Assembly (NCBI RefSeq): GCF_004016505.1
Contig: NZ_SACR01000002.1
Location: forward strand, 842,490 to 906,489
Source of the DNA: Rubrivivax rivuli
Lineage (GTDB): Bacteria; Pseudomonadota; Gammaproteobacteria; Burkholderiales; Burkholderiaceae_C
Direction: 5' to 3'
DNA: 64,000 bases
Shown: in pieces, positions 60,504-64,000 of the stretch
Position numbering within the stretch: position 1 is the first letter of the stretch
Layout of the letters: each line of letters starts with the position of its first letter
Notes under the pieces: model-generated
What the model saw: only the letters and a program-made list of their open reading frames with translations
What the model was told of the DNA's origin: nothing
The model's database searches: none
Program-made: the position numbers and the translations under genes

Positions 60504-61678
60504 TGCCCCTGGCAATTGGGCAAACGTTGAACCGCAGCGACCCCGACGCGTACACCTGCGAGCTGCATACCAGCACCACGGGCCCGGCATCGTGGGCCAA
60601 GCTGTTTGAATCGGCCGAAGCCGAGTCTGACTATTACTGCACCTGGGTGTGGTTCGACAACCTGGCTGCATGCGGCCTGCAACCTGAACTCAAGCGGCTC
60701 TGGTTGCAGATGCATCACCGCAGCGAAGGCAGCATCTTGGGGTTGCCGCTGCTGTTGCAGCCGCGGAGCGCCGCAGCACTGGGCGGCCCTGCCGTGACCG
60801 GGCTGTCCAACTTCTACAGCAGCCTCTATGCACCGGCAGGCAAAACCGAGGCGCTGAGCACAGGAGCACTTCGCCGCGCCTTGCGCGAGTTGGAGGCACA
60901 GCAAGTGCCCTGCCATGTGCTGGACCTGCAGCCCCTTGAGAGCGACGGGCCCTTCATCACAGAGATGACTTCCGCCTTGCGCGCCGAGGGGTACATCACC
61001 TACAGCTACTTCTGTTTCGGCAATTGGCATCTACCCGTCTTGGGCCGCAGCTTTGCCGCCTATGAAGAAACCCTGCCCTCGCGCATCAAGAACACCATCA
61101 AACGCGGGCGCAAGAAGCTGGACGGGGCGGGTGCCTGGACACTGCAGGTGCACCGCACGCCTGGCGCAGAGATGGAACGGGGCATTGAAGACTTCCAGAC
61201 CATCTACAACAAGAGCTGGAAATCACCTGAACCCTTCCCGCACTTTGTGCCCAATCTCTGCCGCCGTGCGGCTGAGCGCGGTTGGCTGCGACTGGGCGTC
61301 ATACGGTTTGGCAACACGCCCATCGCCGCACAACTGTGGCTGGTGAAAGACGGCCGCGCATTGATCTACAAACTGGCATACGACGAAGAGTACAAGCGCT
61401 TTTCGGCGGGCTCAGTGCTTTCAGCAGAACTGATGCGTCGTGCGTTCGATGAAGACCGCGTGGACGACGTCGACTATCTGACGGGAGATGATGGCTACAA
61501 GCGCGACTGGATGTCGCACCGCCGCGAACGAGTCGGCTTGCTGGCGTTCAAGCGCACTTCGTTGCGCGGGCTGGCGAGTGCCGCGCGTCATGTGGCCGGC
61601 TTGATGTGGCGAAAGTACCGAGCGAAACCGGTTGACCCGCTGTCAGGTGCCAACGCCAAGGATCCGACGGCCGAATGA
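60503..61678 (+). CDS. GNAT/FemAB-like transferase of the exosortase region
   Basis: 391 residues from ATG 60503 in a TGATG overlap. Acetyltransf_6/BioF2-like protein with LPSRIKNTIKRGRKKLDG, LAYDEEYKRFSAGSVLSAELMRRAFD and VDYLTGDDGYKRDWMS, the shared core of FemAB-like and CelD-like transferases. Members transfer amino-acyl or acyl groups; TIGR03019-type XrtA FemAB proteins are relatives. No signal peptide. Last gene of the plus-strand set; donor and acceptor unknown. Confidence 0.8.
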   Translation: MPLAIGQTLNRSDPDAYTCELHTSTTGPASWAKLFESAEAESDYYCTWVWFDNLAACGLQPELKRLWLQMHHRSEGSILGLPLLLQPRSAAALGGPAVTGLSNFYSSLYAPAGKTEALSTGALRRALRELEAQQVPCHVLDLQPLESDGPFITEMTSALRAEGYITYSYFCFGNWHLPVLGRSFAAYEETLPSRIKNTIKRGRKKLDGAGAWTLQVHRTPGAEMERGIEDFQTIYNKSWKSPEPFPHFVPNLCRRAAERGWLRLGVIRFGNTPIAAQLWLVKDGRALIYKLAYDEEYKRFSAGSVLSAELMRRAFDEDRVDDVDYLTGDDGYKRDWMSHRRERVGLLAFKRTSLRGLASAARHVAGLMWRKYRAKPVDPLSGANAKDPTAE

Positions 61679-61686
61679 CGGCCCCA

Positions 61687-61705
61687 CAGCCGTCAACTAC
61701 GGCTG
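61687..61705 (+). terminator. Hairpin after the GNAT/FemAB-like gene
   Basis: CAGCCGT-CAACT-ACGGCTG, 7 paired bases, 8 bp after the stop. GCCTTGTTGG follows; a weak terminator at best. Confidence 0.4.
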
Positions 61706-61909
61706 GCCTTGTTGGCATTGTGCCGGGCCCATGATCACATCCATCCGAGCCGCAAGAACCCTGGCACCAACCATGCTCAGATGGTTGTCGTCAAAGGACT
61801 AGGACAGGCCATCCGCCAAGCTCAACAGGCAATGGCCGGTCGCGCACAGCACGTCCGCGGCGCGGAACACGGTGACTCCCGGCTCCGAGCTGAGTTCCGT
61901 AATCGCCTT
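61697..61909 (-). pseudogene. Decayed C-terminal remnant of an acyltransferase/SGNH-hydrolase gene
   Basis: The 342-bp gap 61679-62020 holds no intact gene. On the minus strand one frame reads about 70 codons ending at TAG 61697-61699. It contains EPGVTVFRAADVLCATGHCLL and, after an in-frame TAG (61799-61801), FDDNHLSMVGARVLAARMD. The DDNHLS...GA(R)xLA pattern is the catalytic Asp/His block of the SGNH domain at the C-terminus of OafA-type acyltransferases. Everything upstream of 61909 is stopped in all nearby frames. It is therefore a truncated, stop-bearing relic; the parent enzyme would have O-acetylated a surface polysaccharide. Confidence 0.65.
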
Positions 61910-62020
61910 CTAGGGCGCTGCAAGCGCACTCCCTTATTCGGCTCTGGTTTACTTCACGACAGGACGGATCCTCGAAGGCGCGGAAAAGGTGCCGCGCCCA
62001 GCGGGATCCCTCGCCCCGGA

Positions 62021-63157
62021 TCAGTTCCCCACGGCCTGGGCCAGTGCCGCCACCACGCGGTCCACCTGCGCCTCGGTCAGGTCGGGGCTCATCGGCAGGC
62101 TCATCACCTGATCGCCGGCCTGCACGCTGTTCGGGCAGCAGTCAGGGCAGCAGTGCTCCGCATAGGCCACCTGGTGGTGCAGCGGCTTGGGGTAATGAAC
62201 GGCCGTCGGGATGCCCTGCTGCTTCAGTGCCTCCTGCACCGCCGCGCGGTTCTGCACGAACACGGTGTACTGCGCCCAAACGCAGTCGCGGTCGGCCCGC
62301 TCTGCCAGCAGCCGCACGCCCGGCACTGCAGCCAGCAATTCGCCATAGCGCGCACCCAGCCGCCGGCGCTGCGCCAGTTCCCACTCGAAGCGGTCGAGCT
62401 TGCCCAGGACCACCGCGCACTGCAGCGTGTCCATGCGACCACCCACCCCCACCCGCGTGTGCGTGTAGCGTTGGCTCTGCCCGTGCACGCGGATCTCGCG
62501 GCACGCCTTGGCCAGCGCGTCGTCGTTCGTGAAGATGGCCCCGCCGTCGCCATAGCAGCCCAGCGGCTTGCTGGGGAAGAAACTGGTGCAGCCCAGGGTG
62601 CTGAGGTTGCAGCTTTTGCCACCCTGGTAGCTCGCACCGAAGCTCTGCGCCGCATCCTCGATGACCGGCAGCCCGTGCCGTGCCGCGATCGCATTGATCT
62701 CTGCCATGTCGGCCACCTGGCCGTACAGGCTGACCGGCATGATCGCCCGCGTCTTCGGCGTGATCTTCGACTCGATCAGGCTTGCGTCGATGTTGCAGGT
62801 GGCCGGGTCGATGTCCACGAACACGGGCTTGCCGCCGGCCAGCACGATCATCTCGGCCGTGGCCGCGAAGGTGAAGGGCGTGGTGATGACCTCCTCGCCC
62901 GGCTTCAGGCCCAGTGCCATCAGCGAGATCAGTAAGGCCTCGGTGCCGCTGGAGACCGTGATGCAGTGCTTCGAGCCCGTGAAGGCGGCCAGCTTGGTCT
63001 CCAGTTCCTGCACCTCGGGGCCCATGATGTACTGGCCGTGGTCGAGCACGCGCTGGATGCGCGCGTTGATGTTCTCGCGCAGCGCAGCGTACTGGCTCTT
63101 CAGGTCGATGAAGTCCAGCGGCTGGGCCAGGGTCTTGGGCGATTCGGGTGCATTCAT
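62021..63157 (-). CDS. DegT/DnrJ/EryC1/StrS sugar aminotransferase (WbpE-like)
   Basis: 378 residues from ATG 63157. PLP enzyme that aminates nucleotide sugars; PLP lysine K197 in SFFPSKPLGCYGDGGA, plus SSGTEALLISLMALGLKPGEEVITTPFTF and EDAAQSFGASYQG. With the two genes that follow, the best fit is WbpE/WlbC, making UDP-3-amino-GlcNAc-uronate. A 12-bp tandem unit at 62133-62156 yields EHCCPDCCPN, an unusual Cys pair near the C-terminus. The frame upstream of 63157 is rejected. Confidence 0.9.
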   Translation of the reverse strand: MNAPESPKTLAQPLDFIDLKSQYAALRENINARIQRVLDHGQYIMGPEVQELETKLAAFTGSKHCITVSSGTEALLISLMALGLKPGEEVITTPFTFAATAEMIVLAGGKPVFVDIDPATCNIDASLIESKITPKTRAIMPVSLYGQVADMAEINAIAARHGLPVIEDAAQSFGASYQGGKSCNLSTLGCTSFFPSKPLGCYGDGGAIFTNDDALAKACREIRVHGQSQRYTHTRVGVGGRMDTLQCAVVLGKLDRFEWELAQRRRLGARYGELLAAVPGVRLLAERADRDCVWAQYTVFVQNRAAVQEALKQQGIPTAVHYPKPLHHQVAYAEHCCPDCCPNSVQAGDQVMSLPMSPDLTEAQVDRVVAALAQAVGN

Positions 63158-63195
63158 GTCGGTGCCTCTTGTTTCACGCAGTGGGCGGTGTCGGT

Positions 63196-63777
63196 TCAGG
63201 CGGTCTGCAGGCTGAGTTGGGCGCCTTGCAGCACGTAGCGGTCGCCCGTGTGCGGGCAGGTGGCCTCGGCCTGGCCCTGCAGCGGCAGCGGCAGGCGTTC
63301 GCCGTGGCGGCTCATCCAGCCCACCTGGCGCGCCGGCACGCCCACCATCAGCGCGAAGTCGGGCACGTCGCGGTTGACCACCGCGCCAGCGCCCACGAAG
63401 GCATACCGGCCCACCGTGGTGCCGCACACGATGGTGCAGTTGGCCCCCAGCGTGGCCCCCTGGCGCACGAGCGTTCGGCGGTACTCGTCCTTGCGCGTCA
63501 CGGCCGATCGGGGGTTGTAGACGTTGGTGAACACCATGCTCGGGCCGCAGAACACGTCGTCTTCCAGCGTCACCGCGTCATAGACCGAGACGTTGTTCTG
63601 CACCTTCACGTTGTCGCCAATGGCGACGTCATTGCCCACATACACGTTCTGCCCGAACGAGCAGCGTGCGCCTATCCGCGCCCCGGCGCTGATGTGCACG
63701 AAGTGCCACACACGGCAGTTCTCGCCCAGCACGGCCCCTTCGTCGACGATGGCGCTGGGGTGGATGGTCGTGGCCAT
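63196..63777 (-). CDS. Hexapeptide-repeat sugar N-acetyltransferase (WbpD-like)
   Basis: 193 residues. Left-handed beta-helix repeats ([LIV]-G-x4) from about residue 10 ([40 protein letters not shown]) to 145, with the acetyl-CoA region [27 protein letters not shown]. Matches UDP-2-acetamido-3-amino-2,3-dideoxy-glucuronate N-acetyltransferase. Stop 38 bp before the aminotransferase start. Confidence 0.92.
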   Translation of the reverse strand: MATTIHPSAIVDEGAVLGENCRVWHFVHISAGARIGARCSFGQNVYVGNDVAIGDNVKVQNNVSVYDAVTLEDDVFCGPSMVFTNVYNPRSAVTRKDEYRRTLVRQGATLGANCTIVCGTTVGRYAFVGAGAVVNRDVPDFALMVGVPARQVGWMSRHGERLPLPLQGQAEATCPHTGDRYVLQGAQLSLQTA

Positions 63778-63779
63778 GC

Positions 63780-64000
63780 TCAGTACGCCAGCGGCAGGTT
63801 CATGCGCTTGCCATCCCGCGCCGACAGGTACAGCGCGATCAGCAGCTCCAGGCTCTTCAGACCTTCGCGACCATCGGTCTCGGGCTGCGCTTCGCCGCGC
63901 AGGGTGCTGATCACGTTGTCGTAGTAGCGGGGATGGCCGAAGCCGTAGACCGAGGTGGTCTCGTAGCTGGCGCTGGCGATCTGCTCGTCCATCGGATCGG
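63780..64000 (-). CDS. Gfo/Idh/MocA-family dehydrogenase (WbpB-like), C-terminal end only
   Basis: Only the last 73 or so residues are in the window; the gene continues past the right edge. They include [57 protein letters not shown], which is the C-terminal helical part of WlbA/WbpB-type NAD-dependent sugar dehydrogenases. It ends 2 bp before the WbpD-like gene. Gene order B-D-E on the minus strand matches the diacetamido-uronate pathway. Confidence 0.85.
   Translation of the reverse strand, partial: DPMDEQIASASYETTSVYGFGHPRYYDNVISTLRGEAQPETDGREGLKSLELLIALYLSARDGKRMNLPLAY

Noticed and set aside
61709..62935. Long plus-strand open frame of about 400 codons over the intergenic gap and aminotransferase
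   Set aside because: It is antisense to a clear DegT-family gene, has His/Gln/Arg-rich GC-shadow composition, and shows no domain. High GC makes such frames common here.

Overview
The window is about 64 kb of dense, very GC-rich bacterial chromosome with no rRNA, tRNA, CRISPR array or intact insertion sequence that I can see. Gene content and order point to a betaproteobacterium of the order Burkholderiales, probably from the Rubrivivax/Leptothrix/Aquincola neighbourhood. The evidence is the rubredoxin-pilGHIJ run next to thiD-hemL, the def-fmt pair divergent from LysM-dprA-smg, aroQ-accB-accC-prmA, the pgk-malic enzyme-pyk-fba carbon block, and an exosortase A (XrtA)/PEP-CTERM polysaccharide locus. 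The genus is an inference.

Layout. 1-3.3 kb: type IV pilus chemosensory operon headed by rubredoxin (minus strand; pilJ runs off the left edge). 3.5-6.8 kb: thiD, hemL and an unnamed multi-zinc-ribbon protein. 7.0-8.9 kb: a PEP-CTERM protein and a small DUF6152/membrane pair. 9.0-16.2 kb: mpl and two divergent paralogous metzincin-type metalloprotease lipoproteins. 16.3-28.8 kb: a long plus-strand run with a YqiA-like esterase, a FabG-like reductase, an RNB exoribonuclease, a TonB-like protein, aroE, mtgA, an unnamed protein, a TlpA-like thioredoxin, aroQ, accBC, prmA, a zinc-ribbon/DUF3426 protein and a PfkB-family kinase. 28.8-38.2 kb: glycolysis block (fba, pyk, maeB, pgk), interrupted by an ATPase/STAS-like regulator, a DUF481 protein and a second PEP-CTERM protein. 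38.2-42.2 kb: azlCD, a DUF2807 protein, a lipoprotein, fmt and def. 42.5-51.4 kb: LysM-dprA-smg, then DUF1631, secF, secD and yajC. 51.5-64 kb: exopolysaccharide/exosortase A region.

The right-hand region is the most interesting. It contains the XrtA-associated set of PLP decarboxylase, AMP-forming acyl ligase, acyl carrier protein, two alpha/beta hydrolases, a TPR protein and a GNAT/FemAB-like transferase. Beside it lie UDP-glucose dehydrogenase and a WbpE/WbpD/WbpB-like UDP-diacetamido-uronate set. The ligase, carrier and decarboxylase together resemble the logic of carrier-protein-tethered amino-acid decarboxylation known from butirosin biosynthesis (BtrJ/BtrI/BtrK). I infer, without proof, that this locus makes an amine-bearing acyl group for the surface polysaccharide. 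The exosortase itself is not in the window, but two PEP-CTERM substrates lie 20-50 kb away.

Other structure worth attention: a roughly 90-bp dispersed repeat present three times, each copy beginning exactly at a gene's TGA stop codon; a perfect 13-bp hairpin that buries the ribosome binding site of the malic enzyme; and a decayed remnant of an acyltransferase/SGNH domain inside the polysaccharide locus. Several short genes and start sites were read directly from the bases, for example rubredoxin with a GTG start.
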